From: Trichomonas tenax
Lineage: Eukaryota > Parabasalia > Trichomonadida > Trichomonadidae
Length of the DNA stretch: 64,000 nt
NCBI GenBank assembly: GCA_023091735.1
Contig: JALKBU010000048.1
Coordinates: forward strand, 46,108-110,107
Direction: 5' to 3'
Numbering within the stretch: position 1 is the stretch's first letter; every line of letters begins with the position of its first letter. This document shows, piece by piece, positions 29,801 through 39,852 of the stretch. The notes below the pieces were generated by a model. The model did not search any database. It worked only from the letters and a program-made list of their open reading frames with translations, and was not told the origin of the DNA. The position numbers and the translations under genes are program-made.

Positions 29801-32769
29801 TTCTTTTAATTGAAGAGAAACCAGAAGGTGCAACTGCTTCGATTTGTTTAGCTTTCCAAGTCATTCTCGCTTTATCTGCTGTTGCAAAGTTCAATGACGA
29901 ATTCCTCGATAAATGCATCGATGACTTCCCAACATATTCACCAGGAAAGTTGATCACACTCTTGATGCTCATGCGCGGACAGGTCAAGACACCAGCACAA
30001 ATTATCACCATTGGTATGCTTTGCAGACACAGCTGGCCATCAATCGTTACACAGGTTCTTCAGCGCACTGACTACACTGGAAAAGTTAGAGATTTGGTGA
30101 ACAAGTCTTTAGTCGGTCTCACAGTTGCTTACTTCCACTGCATTTGCTCACTCACAGCTGAAAGTGCTCCAGTTCTTGACGAGATTATCAATAACATGGA
30201 GAACCCATTCCAAGAATGCTCTGTTGGACAATTAGTTTTGTATTCCAATCCAGTTATCCGCGGCGTTTCTGCTCTTATCACAAATGAAATGCCTCAAAAC
30301 ACAGCTAAGATATTTAACACGTATATGTCAGATCCATTGTTGTCAGCAAAGTCAAGGAATCCAATAGATAACAAAATCATGAATAAGACACGTGATGTGC
30401 TTAAGACATTCAAGGGCGAAGAGATTAAGATCCCAGAGGGCTTTAATCAAGAGGCATTCCTTAACTTGACGAGGAGACAGCAGAGCCGTGTCTGGCACTC
30501 AATGCTTCCAAAGTGTGTCAAAGAGATCACTCCACAGATGCGCAGAGCATTAACACGATGGCCATCTTGGATCTGCGCATTCCTCACAAAGCCGCCGGGT
30601 ATGCTTCTCACTCCATCACACTACGTCATGCTTATCGAGTGCTTGACATCGATGAACGAACTCGAGGCAGTAGAGGATGAAGATGAAGGCACACCAGAGA
30701 ATGTTAAGCTCTTCCTTATGATGGTTGGTGACTTGTTTGAATTCATTCTCAGCACACTTCTGAAGCCAAACGCTAATTCTAAGTTCAATCATGGAATGCT
30801 CCACGTACTCGCGGAGCTTGCAAAAGATGAGACGACAGCTTTGACGCTTCTCGACATGATTGCTTCACACATCCCAGAGCTCAACAAAGTACAGCTCGTT
30901 TCCATTCTCAAGGCGGTTCATAAGATGGATGTCAGTGAATTCTTCCCGATTCATCTTAGAGATATTCTCGCCGGGCCACTTATTGCGGTTGTTTGCCAGC
31001 CATGGATGCGCTCAAGCGATATCATCCTCAAGTCAGCGCTCCGTGTTTTGTCAATAATTAAGGAAATTCCTGAGGAAGGTCTCCCGCAACTTGACGTTCT
31101 TATTAACCTCGCGTTAACGAGAGCATCATCGCAGTCAGACGTTTGCATGCTCGCTCTCGAGATAGCAAACAAGTCGAAGATCCTCATAGAGAAAGTCAGC
31201 CCAGTTATCAGCACAACAATCGACAGAGCTCTCGTTGCAAAGAATATTAAGGATTGGTCAAATTACATTGTCAAAGTCCTTGCAAAGTTCCCGAACATCG
31301 TCCAGGAGAAGCGCCAGGGATTGCTCGGCTTATTGAGAAACTTCCTCGAGAATACAAAGATCAAGACAGATAAAGTTAGCTTCCATATCGATCCACTCAT
31401 GGGTGCATTATTCGATGCTCTTGCGCCAGAGAAGATTGCTCCAGTCCAGGAGGGTCAAGATAACGTTGCTAATGACTCAACCAGCCAAGGACTTGAGATC
31501 CCTCCACAGATCTACAATACAGATCCAGACTTTTGGTCCATCATCAGTCAGTACAAGGATCTTCTCAACGAGCTTATCAAGTACATGCCGAAGCTCCTCG
31601 ACAAGCAGCTGAAGTTCCTCATGAGGTTCCCGCAGCTTCTCGCATTCCCGCAGAAAGTTGCTTGCTTCAGGAACGAAATCCGTAAGAAGAGAACACCAGG
31701 AACTCTCAGAATCAACGTCAGAAGAGACGAGATTCTTGAAGACTCCTTCCAGCAGCTCGCAATGATTCCACCGGAGAGGATGCTCGGAAGAATCTATGTC
31801 GTCTTCAGAGGCGAAGAAGGCTATGATGCTGGTGGTGTCATGAGAGACTGGTTCACATCTTTGGTTCACGAGTTGTTCAATCCAAACTATGTTCTTTTCG
31901 CACCATCTGCAAACGGCCGCTCATTCCAGCCAAACCCGGTTTCTGCAGTCAACTACGGCGAGCACAAGCAGTACTTCAAGTTCACAGGAAGAATCATGGC
32001 TCGCGCAATCATCGAAGGACAGTATCTCGATGCTCACCTCACGATATCGATGATCAAAGCAATACTTGGAGCACCAGTTTCTCTTCGTGATCTCGAAGAC
32101 GTCGATGAGCAGCTCCACAACTCATTGCAGTGGATCCTCGAGAACGATATCGAAGATGCCTGCCTCGACCTCAACTTCACGATCAGCTACGACTACCTCG
32201 GCAAGATGACAACAGTCAACCTTAAGCCAGATGGTGCTAAGATTGCTGTCGACAACAGCAACAAGGAAGAATACGTCAATCTCATGGTACAGAGCAGATT
32301 AAGAGGACAAATCGCAACACAGGTCAATTCATTCCTCGAAGGATTCTACAGCATTATTCCACAGAAGGATCTCGTTATGTTCTCACCGAATGAACTTGAT
32401 CTCCTTATCTGCGGTGTCCCAGAGATCGACATAGATGATCTTGAAAGGAACACAGATATCCGCAGGCCACTTACAAGTGAAACTCCATGCGTTAAATTCT
32501 TCTTCTCAGCAATCAGAAAGTGGTCTCGTGAAGATCTCGCCAAGCTTCTTCTCTTCATCACAGGATCTTCTCAAGTTCCAATCGGTGGATTCTCCACACT
32601 CAAGGACACTCATCCATTCACCATTCAGCCTGGCGGTGAACCAGACAGACTTCCTGCAGCACACACATGCATGAATACACTCGATCTCCCATATTACACT
32701 TCTGAAGAAGAACTTAATAAGAAACTCATATTCGCCATCCAAGAATGTAACAACTTTGGATTTATATGA
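26863..32769 (+). CDS. giant HECT E3 ubiquitin ligase 1
   Basis: The 1968-residue protein has residues ~1-1580 as a long helical-repeat (ARM/HEAT-like) region and ~1610-1968 as a HECT domain. HECT landmarks are present: 'ERMLGRIYVVFRGEEGYDAGG' near 1640 (quoted in part as GRIYVVFRGEEGYDAGG), 'FKFTGRIMARAI', 'FSPNELDLLICG' and the catalytic segment HTCMNTLDLPYY, with the thioester Cys at ~1936. The C-terminus extends the usual distance after the Cys. The overall plan resembles HUWE1/TRIP12-class ligases, but substrate domains such as UBA, WWE or BH3 are not seen. Codons become visibly more C/G-ending from about residue 400 onward compared with the AT-rich 5' part. No introns. It is probably cytoplasmic or nuclear. 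Confidence 0.9.
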   Translation: MFSDKSSSDLLEFIRKLQVELAYKPHEASQIETMLYDAFKTYKSSNDKITRIEFTLLITDCVRLLPTSKLEEFLKLIDANNYSYENSKLIAQLVYLYFTKENKVYSGFDNFLQNIYNGLINKIFTDEEITINGFLITKSEADDLIKDLVGLVKQTPEAFLKLIPIIFTNLSHPSAERLNLIFRDEELAKCTNKFPDYILKHTEYLINFPTNALIPIVQTNSPSRNASLILDGLLNNCDEQIVLEIVKIGKTESFSMDIASQMFEKLSPRNVTAQVCKFFHKFTFKVPAKEDYDYEINPVFFITHIENPLTSIPIEIICKCIDTIEKPLKLKPVLRHNFVCPALSNLSFWFRLVKQVSTIPSWTENPRKSLLSLVKCFISNQPNLVEACIDILKNSGENFPTACYFVDVIASFRPDILSTDHLVDFALSLKEQPPTQFWTIFNTTEKFIASVFNDTVKQRKLPYFMISSLPCFTFFTQTAAVLPPIIVPPFTDQAKKELIAFLNKRHTEFEDFIGPNGLSETALPIAVAAQLFRICLFLHQPIPDIRGINTSNILVFTAIDLWMYTIKSIDLIHEIVFDDYFESLGTQPFDGISGLELLNNIDKNLDDLGIAAVTTILTAIVNALDSKAQFRYRWFESIAKGVSFYVNLLFNSRKLDWPEELTKLLINIIAVLSRHTSVNSAAAFFNKTGLTVLEETLKWVNSGHELEESMHYSSIAFGKDILQEFAKMGDRDMLLTKLRIISHGTIETSLISFPEEDLKYTVTKAIESKNEEDIKNIFSYLASMKASISEFYNESLPLSIKTDFIKEAKIEDIEKLGAEKVFDIFSSFNDITNADLTKHLLKVFQKCIPDINVYKLIFQLDVLPDYFCIKYDSIMQIIAPFISNDLTPEQIAYCINMFYAHEVYSIIPRRAKPLPGPQSTEFQRKLVECMIKKVKEQRNPILLYLLKYLARYYPFIFFELDMGIAEIASVFLDIADDISVLLIEEKPEGATASICLAFQVILALSAVAKFNDEFLDKCIDDFPTYSPGKLITLLMLMRGQVKTPAQIITIGMLCRHSWPSIVTQVLQRTDYTGKVRDLVNKSLVGLTVAYFHCICSLTAESAPVLDEIINNMENPFQECSVGQLVLYSNPVIRGVSALITNEMPQNTAKIFNTYMSDPLLSAKSRNPIDNKIMNKTRDVLKTFKGEEIKIPEGFNQEAFLNLTRRQQSRVWHSMLPKCVKEITPQMRRALTRWPSWICAFLTKPPGMLLTPSHYVMLIECLTSMNELEAVEDEDEGTPENVKLFLMMVGDLFEFILSTLLKPNANSKFNHGMLHVLAELAKDETTALTLLDMIASHIPELNKVQLVSILKAVHKMDVSEFFPIHLRDILAGPLIAVVCQPWMRSSDIILKSALRVLSIIKEIPEEGLPQLDVLINLALTRASSQSDVCMLALEIANKSKILIEKVSPVISTTIDRALVAKNIKDWSNYIVKVLAKFPNIVQEKRQGLLGLLRNFLENTKIKTDKVSFHIDPLMGALFDALAPEKIAPVQEGQDNVANDSTSQGLEIPPQIYNTDPDFWSIISQYKDLLNELIKYMPKLLDKQLKFLMRFPQLLAFPQKVACFRNEIRKKRTPGTLRINVRRDEILEDSFQQLAMIPPERMLGRIYVVFRGEEGYDAGGVMRDWFTSLVHELFNPNYVLFAPSANGRSFQPNPVSAVNYGEHKQYFKFTGRIMARAIIEGQYLDAHLTISMIKAILGAPVSLRDLEDVDEQLHNSLQWILENDIEDACLDLNFTISYDYLGKMTTVNLKPDGAKIAVDNSNKEEYVNLMVQSRLRGQIATQVNSFLEGFYSIIPQKDLVMFSPNELDLLICGVPEIDIDDLERNTDIRRPLTSETPCVKFFFSAIRKWSREDLAKLLLFITGSSQVPIGGFSTLKDTHPFTIQPGGEPDRLPAAHTCMNTLDLPYYTSEEELNKKLIFAIQECNNFGFI

Positions 32770-32999
32770 TATTATTATTTTTGCTTTGTCATTAAAGTTT
32801 CGTATTTTCTGTCCATTTTGATATTCAATTTAATTTTTATTTTTTTAAAAAATTGATTAATTCATGGTATGTAACAGCTGCGTGTGATGTATCATTGTAA
32901 TTTAAAGCGAAGTTTTCGTAATTTAAAAAAATTTTATAAATATATAAATGTTAAACATATAACAAGAACCACGATAACAGAAATGAAATGCAATAGAAA

Positions 33000-33278
33000 T
33001 TATGTTGTTACTCCAAGTGTAACGTCGGCATCTTTATGGAACTGGAAAGTAGCGCTAACAGCAGTGTCAGCAAAGTCACAATTCTTCTCTTTACGACATT
33101 CGTGTATCTCTGCAATGATTTTCTCTTGTTCTTCGATTTTCTTTTTGTAATCATCAATTTCTTTCTGAAGTTTTTCAGGATCATTGTCCTCCCTGAATTT
33201 CTTTATCGTTGAAATTCTCTCTTTGAGCTCCTCGAGTTGTTTTTCGAGGTTTTGAATCATTTCTTCGGGATTTGACAT
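33000..33278 (-). CDS. small coiled-coil protein
   Basis: The protein has 92 residues. Residues ~3-70 form one continuous charged coiled coil (MIQNLEKQLEELKERI, then EKLQKEIDDYKKKIEEQEKI). It ends in a short tail with two Cys and no further domain. The start is supported by a motif B element 3-12 bp upstream (AAAAGTGTCATTATA) and a second AAAGTGTCAAAA ~30 bp further up. It converges with HECT ligase 1. The function is unknown; prefoldin-like or tethering roles are possible. Confidence 0.6.
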   Translation of the reverse strand: MSNPEEMIQNLEKQLEELKERISTIKKFREDNDPEKLQKEIDDYKKKIEEQEKIIAEIHECRKEKNCDFADTAVSATFQFHKDADVTLGVTT

Positions 33279-33834
33279 TATAATGACACTTTTATTTTTA
33301 CATTATTTTTTGACACTTTACATTTCATAATTTGAGTCTTGATGCAAAATAATGTGTTATTTAGATTACCAGTATTTCTAAATATAATAATTAAACAGTG
33401 GACGTTGTCTAAATGCTATGGGAGCTAATATATCTCTAAGATTTAGATTCAATTATATATCAAGCTTTATTGTTGAGGTATATATTTAGAAAAGTGAAGC
33501 TATAGATATAGGTCGTCAATGATCATAAGGACCCATAATACATGATAATATTTATTTGAAAAAAATGAAATAAAAAAAAAATGCTTAAGGGAATTGGGAT
33601 GCATAAACTGATGCTATTAAGAGAATAAGTGATATAATGAAGTGAACAATAACTCGATATTTTCAATATTTCTTGAATGAAAATAAGCTCTAGTGAATAT
33701 GTAAGAAAGTTTGAGGCGTGGAAGTTTTATATATGTGTGCAAAAACTGGATTAGAAAAGTCAAAGCATTCAGAATTAGAGATGAAAAGTCAAAGATTCTA
33801 TTAAGTATAATTAATGTCCAATATAAATGTAATT
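33279..33834. other. intergenic region with motif B copies near its left end
   Basis: TGACACTTTT at 33284-33293 and TTTTGACACTTTACATT at 33309-33325 belong to the promoter of the small coiled-coil gene. The remainder, up to the tRNA gene, shows nothing. Confidence 0.4.
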
Positions 33835-33906
33835 GGGTGAATGGTATAATGGTTAGTATTGTTGATTGTGGCTCAATAGATCCGTGTTCGATTCACGGTT
33901 CACCCA
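33835..33906 (+). tRNA. tRNA-His (anticodon GTG)
   Basis: A complete 72-nt cloverleaf without intron. The 7-bp acceptor stem is GGGTGAA/TTCACCC with discriminator A. The D-arm is GTATAATGGTTAGTAT. The anticodon stem GTTGA/TCAAT (one G-T pair) encloses the loop TTGTGGC, giving anticodon GTG. The T-arm is CCGTG/CACGG with loop TTCGATT. The A and B boxes for RNA polymerase III are intact. CCA is not encoded. Confidence 0.95.
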
Positions 33907-33908
33907 AA

Positions 33909-33920
33909 TTTTTCTTTTTT
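33909..33920 (+). terminator. RNA polymerase III terminator of the tRNA-His gene
   Basis: TTTTT, C, TTTTTT begins 3 bp after the discriminator base, the normal place for a Pol III stop signal. Confidence 0.85.
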
Positions 33921-34473
33921 AAATTATTGCTGAAAAATCATTTTTATGTGAAATATGAATACCATAGCTGAATTTAAACAATAGGTTTAGGGATGCAAAT
34001 CTGGTAGATAAAAAATGGACTTCTGGAAAAAAAGTCTGGAAATAAGAAATTTAATTTTATAACATAAGCAAAAACTTGAATTCTGTACTTAGATCATAAG
34101 ATAAAATATTTTTGATTCTGTTCTTATATTGTTGAAATTCAAAACATTTAATGTAATGCTTCAAATCTTGCTTAAAACTAATTATCAGCAATATAAATTC
34201 ATCCTCCATAAAGGCCAATACGCTCATTTTTCCAGATACACGAATATATCCAAAAAAACTAGAACGCCCGAGGCTTCGTACCCTAACACTACAGGCTCTT
34301 TGAATCCCAATCGTCCAATAAAATTTTAACCCAATTGTGGATTCTCCATTAAAAAATGGTCCTACGAAGAAATTTTCTACGAACCTATAACAACAGCACT
34401 ATAAAATAACAGAAGAACAAATAAAAAACTTCCAAAATGTAAACAATTTTTCAATAAATCCGTCACCTTCCTA

Positions 34474-34603
34474 CAAAAAGTGACTTAAAATGAACAAACA
34501 CTTCACTTTTCTTCGAAAATTTGAAATTTCAAGTCACTTTTTATCAAAATGTGACAAATAATTGAAGGAACGTAAGGTTACTTTTTATCAAAATGTGACA
34601 CTT
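34474..34603 (+). promoter_or_regulatory. motif B cluster upstream of the RAPTOR pseudogene
   Basis: AAAAAGTGAC, GTCACTTTTT, AAATGTGACA and related copies occur about six times in 130 bp. A ~22-bp unit, (T/G)(C/T)ACTTTTTATCAAAATG then TGACA, is repeated directly at ~34533-34555 and ~34579-34601. The cluster ends ~95 bp before the ATG. Confidence 0.5.
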
Positions 34604-34698
34604 GTAAATTTATTAGAAAGACAATATCCTTGGATGTTATCAAATAACCAGAAAACAACAAAATTCAGAATTTTGTAAAAAACCCGTAGAAAATGAAA

Positions 34699-36552
34699 AT
34701 GTCACAGCACCCTCCGCCCATTCGCTCGCCACTCTTTTTTGCGAAGCTTCCGCCGACGGTTGGGCAGGTGCAGGGTACGTGCAACAAGACGAAATCTGCG
34801 ATTTGCTTCATGTATTTGTTCGTTGGTCTGCGAAATCCTTCGATTAGAAGGCTCGTGAGGAAGCCGCGCACGGTCTGCCAGAGGCCACTGCTGACATTCG
34901 ATCCAACGTGCTATGCGCCGCAGTCGAAACATTCTGTTCAAGATATTTACAAAAATTCAATTAACTGCCCTTGCGACTTTACTGTCGATCCATCGGCGCA
35001 GAATGTGATGCCGCTTCTGAAAAAGCACGTTTCTTCGATGCCTCCGCAGAGAGTTTTGCTGCATTATTTCGGCCACGGCGTTCACCAGCCTACAGATGAC
35101 GAAGCACTGCATTTCTTCTCAGAGGACAGGACGAGGTACAATTTTGAGCGCATGTCCATGCCCATTATGTGTAATCATCGATGCTCCAAATGCTGGATGT
35201 CTTGCTCGCTTCTTTTCATCTAAGCACAATTCATTTTTCTTCTTCGCATGTGCTGCGAAGGAAACTTTGCCGATGTCGACTGATGCACTTTTAGATCTCT
35301 TTTCTTCGTGCCTTTTAACGCCTTACGACGCCGCATTGTAGTTCCATCGCAGGTATCACAATAATGTACACGAAATGGAGGACTGTACAGCTGTTAAAAA
35401 TCGAAATACGATTCACAAATTCTTAGAGACGATACTGGCAGCGATACTTTTCGACTCTCAGTCACAAGCGACATACGAGAAATTAAATAACGATCCAAGT
35501 GTCTTCAGTCTCACACGAGGATTTGTTTTATCTCAAAGAATTTACAATTCATTCAATTTGCACCCAACAACATCTCCAGAACTCAAAAATATGTCCAGCC
35601 ATGATCTATGGGGAATGTGGGACATCGCTCTCGATTGTTTCCTCACGATGCCGATTGATAAGGCAATGAGCACAATTTTCACGCTTTTCTCAAGGTTATT
35701 CAACAATTTCCCATCTGCGCACACCCTTCCTATATTCGCTTTCTTCATGAAAACAGAGTTTCACAGAGATGCAGAAAGTCAAGTTCTCAACTTCATGGAC
35801 AATACAGATGGCGCCGCATCAACGTGCGCGAGATCAAACATACTATCGATTATCGCTCAAACCGAAAAGCCATCGGTCAATGCTTTATTGATTCTCGCCA
35901 AAACGATTGCTGCGGAAAAGATCATTTTTTTCGACCCAATGTCACCGCTCTCTTTCCATCAGTCGAGAGATCCTGAAGTTCTCAAAGCGGGATTTCTCAC
36001 ATTGATATTGTCTATGCAGTTGTCGAGCTTGAACTCGTTCCAGAAATTGATCAATGTTTCTATTGACAGAGCCAATGTTTGCGCACCGTATTCAGCATAT
36101 TTCTTGGGAATGCTTCTTGACAGAGCCTCGAGATTGATGTCGATTCCAGAGTGGTACTCAAAGTTCGCTCCTCTTCTTAGATCAAGGCGTCCTGATGTCT
36201 GTGCATCTGTTTGCTTCGTTCTTGGATATGCACCGAAGTGACGCAGTGCAACAAGTTGCGAGTTTATTCTCTGATGCTAACGCTGTTGTACGCTGCCAAT
36301 CAGTCTGGACGATGACAAAGCTTATTTACGAGAGAGAAGATGCGGTTCAAAAGGAGATTGTTGAAAATCTGATTGCTCTACAGAACGACTCCGTTCAAGT
36401 GTTGCTTCCATTCATTACAGGAAGGGCAGAACAACCAGCAACTTCCACCAGATAATATCCTTATTCAGAGATTACTCTGCAATGTTAATGCCAATGGATT
36501 CGCAAACAGATTCGAAACAGATGCTTTCTTGTGTGAAAACCAATGTTGTTAA
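34699..36552 (+). pseudogene. broken RAPTOR (TORC1 subunit) gene
   Basis: The reading frame follows RAPTOR through several frames. The caspase-like N-terminal domain includes RVLLHYFGHGVHQPT and, in the next frame, VIIDAPNAGC and TPYDAAL. The conserved LWGMWDIALDCFL segment follows, then HEAT repeats (RRPDVCASVCFVLGY, VVRCQSVWTMTKLI). Disruptions are a frameshift near 35155-35170, an in-frame TAG at 35339-35341 where RAPTOR usually has Trp, a frameshift near 36237 and another near 36420. The final frame ends at a TAA at 36552. The C-terminal WD40 part is missing entirely. The usual DCSNAG-type motif reads DAPNAG. The region is GC-richer than its flanks, so the decay is recent, or some disruptions are assembly errors. 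Confidence 0.8.
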
Positions 36553-36867
36553 AATGTAATTATATTTTGTTTGGATAATATACTCCATTTTTATAATTCT
36601 AACCTAATGGCTCATCATAAAGAGCATTGTTAAAATAATCTCTTTGAAGAACTTGAACAAAAAATATAATTGATGCATTCAGAGTCATTTTCATCATTGA
36701 TTTAGAATTGCACAATTCCTTTTTTTTGGTAATACATTATAATTGATTTGTTTATAATATATTATGATTTTTAAATTCTAAATGTGTGATATATTGCTTG
36801 ATTAGATTTTCGAAGTAGAGCTGTCTAACAAAGAACTTAGTCATTTGCATGAATAGGATTGTTCAAA

Positions 36868-36905
36868 AATGACACGTAAAGCATTGATATTAAGAATTTG
36901 TCATT
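36868..36905 (+). promoter_or_regulatory. motif A pair before a short relic
   Basis: TGACACGTAAAG at 36869-36880 and TGTCATTTTACATAT at ~36899-36913 lie ~20-60 bp before an ATG at 36931. Confidence 0.35.
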
Positions 36906-36930
36906 TTACATATCAATACATTTTATTTTA

Positions 36931-37210
36931 ATGAGGGGATGGCACTCCGAAGGACCCTGTCAATCATAGATTTGACACATTCTCAAAATTGAGTAAAGAT
37001 TTGGCCACATTCAACGGTTATCAAAAAATGGAAGTAGACTTCATCAGGAGTGACTATGACGGAGTGATCCCTCAAAACCTAAGTCCGGCAGCGATTGGAC
37101 GAAGTATAAATCGTCCTTCGCGGCCATTGAATCAGATTAATCACAAATACGTGAACTATCCAATAAAATCTATTCAACCCGAGAAGAGGAATAACTATAT
37201 AAACAATTGA
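36931..37210 (+). pseudogene. short frameshifted gene remnant, family unknown
   Basis: An ATG at 36931 follows a motif A pair, but its frame stops after 12 codons. The next frame is open from 36935 to 37210 and protein-like (GTPKDPVNHRFDTFSKL, VIPQNLSPAAIGRSI, NQINHKYVNYPIKSI). One frameshift right after the start would join them. The short basic C-terminal half looks like a DNA-binding helix pair, but no family was recognised. Confidence 0.35.
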
Positions 37211-37672
37211 TATCTGTACTGGCCGTTAGTTTGTCAATATACACAGATATCAAGCAATGATGCATAACTGGAGAGCTACTCTGTATGTTATGTCATTTGT
37301 TTGATTTATAGTATATAATTGATTATTAAAAGTTTAATTAATTGAGATTTTCAAATTTCTTTTTCAATAAGTTTGCTTTTCATCCTTTCAAGATCTGTCC
37401 ACCAATTTTCTAGATCGAGCACATTCTACCAATGCAATATTTTAAGAAAATGTCTGAATAATGTAATTGTTGATTTTAAATTTGATAATTCATTGATCAC
37501 ATTCATGGCAATGACTTCAACACATGAATGTTATTAAGATATTCTATGCTATGAAGTTAATATTTTGTGTTTTTAGATTCTTGATTAAATTATTGAGATT
37601 CATCATCAAGAGTGGTAAATTTGTATGGCATAAAATTTAATAATATTATCGTCTTGATTTCATTTTTCATCA

Positions 37673-39285
37673 ATGTATAACTCTTTAACGTGCGACGAAA
37701 AATTCCAACATTTGATAACGAAGTATGAAGGATACAACGAAGTTTTCAATAAGTTGATAAACATAGGACGAGGTGAACAAGATGCTATTTGTATCTTTAT
37801 TAAAGAACAAATAGGAAAGTATAATTGCGACATTCAGCCGTTTTATAGACTTGTTTCAATCACTTGTGAGCTTAGAATCGGATTTATTCGTGAATATTGG
37901 GATGTGTTCGAAGTTCTATATAAATACTATAAAATTGAACCAATTAAGGATCAATTGGAGCCAATAATGAGAGATTTATTTATAAATTATTCATCAAAAT
38001 CATTCAACGAACTTTTAACAATCTTTGATTCCGACACTATAATGAAGTGCATCATTGATGATGACGTCCAAGCTCTGATATCAATCATTAACAACCGAAA
38101 TGAAGTGTTTGATTTCAAAATGATTCTCTTCAATAGAAGTTTGATGGAAAATTGTTGTTTGTGCGGTTCCGTTAATTGCTTTAGATTTCTTCGAAGCAAT
38201 GGAGTTCCAATTACAGAGAAATGCTTGAATCTTAGTATTGATGGCCGAAATCAAATAATCATTGACGAATGCATGAGAAGTTTCATTCCAAATAATAGTA
38301 CAATGATAGAATGTTCCAAAATTCATAATCTCGATATTCTAATAACTTTTCATGAAAGATATCAATTACCATATCCTGTCTTTTCGGTAGTGAATTATCT
38401 CAATCTCTTAGCGTTTTTATATTGCATTTTATTTGGTGACTTACATTCTGATTTAAGTTTGATTTATTGCATTCCTTTTGGCAATGTGTCTCTCGTTGAA
38501 GACATTTTATCAATGGGTGCAAACATTGACTGTAAGAATGAAACAGGTACAACACCATTAATTAATGCTGCATCATTTAATTGTATTAATGTTGGCACTA
38601 AATTAATAGAAAAAGGTTGCAACCTTGAAGCAAAAAACAGGGATGGAATGACAGCATTGATGAAAGCCATTTACAGCAGTAACGATATTGCATTGGAATT
38701 GATGAAACATGGAGCAAATGTTAATGCAATTGATTTAAATAATCGTTCTCCTTTGATCCATGCTATTGTCAATCATAATGATTATATCGCAAAATTATTG
38801 ATTGATTCTGGCGCTGACATTGAGTTATGTGACGAAGACTCTCCACTAGGATGGGCAATTTCTCTCAACAACATTGAGATTGTTTCAAAATTGATCGAAG
38901 CGAATGTTAATATAAATGCTCAAATGCTATCAGGATTCACTCCATTAATTGCTGCAATATGGAATAAAACAACCGAAATAGCTTTATTGCTAATCGATGC
39001 AGGATCAGATTAGAGAAAGGAGACGACTTTAATATGATTCCACTTCAATATGCGGCATTTTTTAATAATGAAAGAGTTCTCACATATCTAATAAAGGTTG
39101 GTGCGAAAATTGAAGCCAAAAATGATGAAGGTAATAATGCATTGTTGATTACTGTGAATCATCGATGTGAAGACTGCTTTAGCAAACTTATTGAATATGG
39201 AGCAGATCTTGAAAGCACAGATAGCGATTGATATACACCATTAATTGCCGCAATCAAATGCCAAAATACAGAAAGTTTTATATGT
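37673..39285 (+). pseudogene. DUF3447-type ankyrin gene, frameshifted and truncated
   Basis: The first 446 codons are intact: a helical N-terminal region, DUF3447 (CCLCGSVNCFRFLRSNGVPI) and six or more ankyrin repeats. The frame then stops at a TAG (39011-39013). A one-base shift continues the next repeat in another frame (RLEKGDDFNMIPLQYAAFF) up to a TGA at 39229-39231, which replaces the usual Gly of 'DGYTPL'. Beyond it, YTPLIAAIKCQ still reads as ankyrin and then homology ends. TTTCATTTTTCATC just before the ATG resembles the trichomonad initiator. A 446-residue product could still be made. Confidence 0.75.
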
Positions 39286-39852
39286 TTTTTTGATACCAAG
39301 AATTTCGAGATACTTGAAGCAGTTTTCAGAACCCATCAAGCATGCAATATCAATCAACGAATAATTTTTCTCCATATGTTCAACATTAAATGATAGTTTC
39401 GACGCTTCTATTTGAAACTCTTTAAACTTATCCCATATAACTAAATGGAAAGCAGTGCCTGGCGGAAAAATATTGATTTCATCCGCAGCAGTTATCGGTT
39501 CATCAGTAACTCCAAAATCAAAACCCATATTATTGAGTACTCTCCTGAGGGCAAAGTTTCTTGGCTCAAAATTAACTTTTTGAATATTGTTTAACATATT
39601 GAAAAGATTAGAATATGCCGAAAGATTTTTTGGACATATCAATGATGCATGATCAATAAGCAATGCTAGTGTATCAATGTGAATGGAATTTTTTTTAATT
39701 ATCTCGAAGAAATCCGAAATGATTTTTTCTATCTCTTCGTTTTCCAATCGATTTTTCGTTAATGAATGCATTAGGTTACTGTACTGCTTGAAGCACTCGG
39801 GAATTTCTAATTCTGCAATTTTCTGAACCTTTAATCCTTCTAAAGATGTCAT
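39241..39852 (-). pseudogene. 5' half of a DUF3447-type ankyrin gene, tail-to-tail with the previous one
   Basis: The 203 residues cover the helical N-terminus and the start of DUF3447 (LIDIACLMGSENCFKYLEIL and CILAFDCGN), then stop at 39241. All ankyrin repeats are missing. Its end overlaps the decayed end of the opposite-strand ankyrin gene by ~45 bp, so the two truncated genes meet at one rearrangement junction near 39250-39300. A short protein could be made, but the lack of repeats argues for a relic. Confidence 0.65.

Noticed and set aside
33711..33971. 86-codon frame across the tRNA-His gene
   Set aside because: It overlaps a clear tRNA and is chance.
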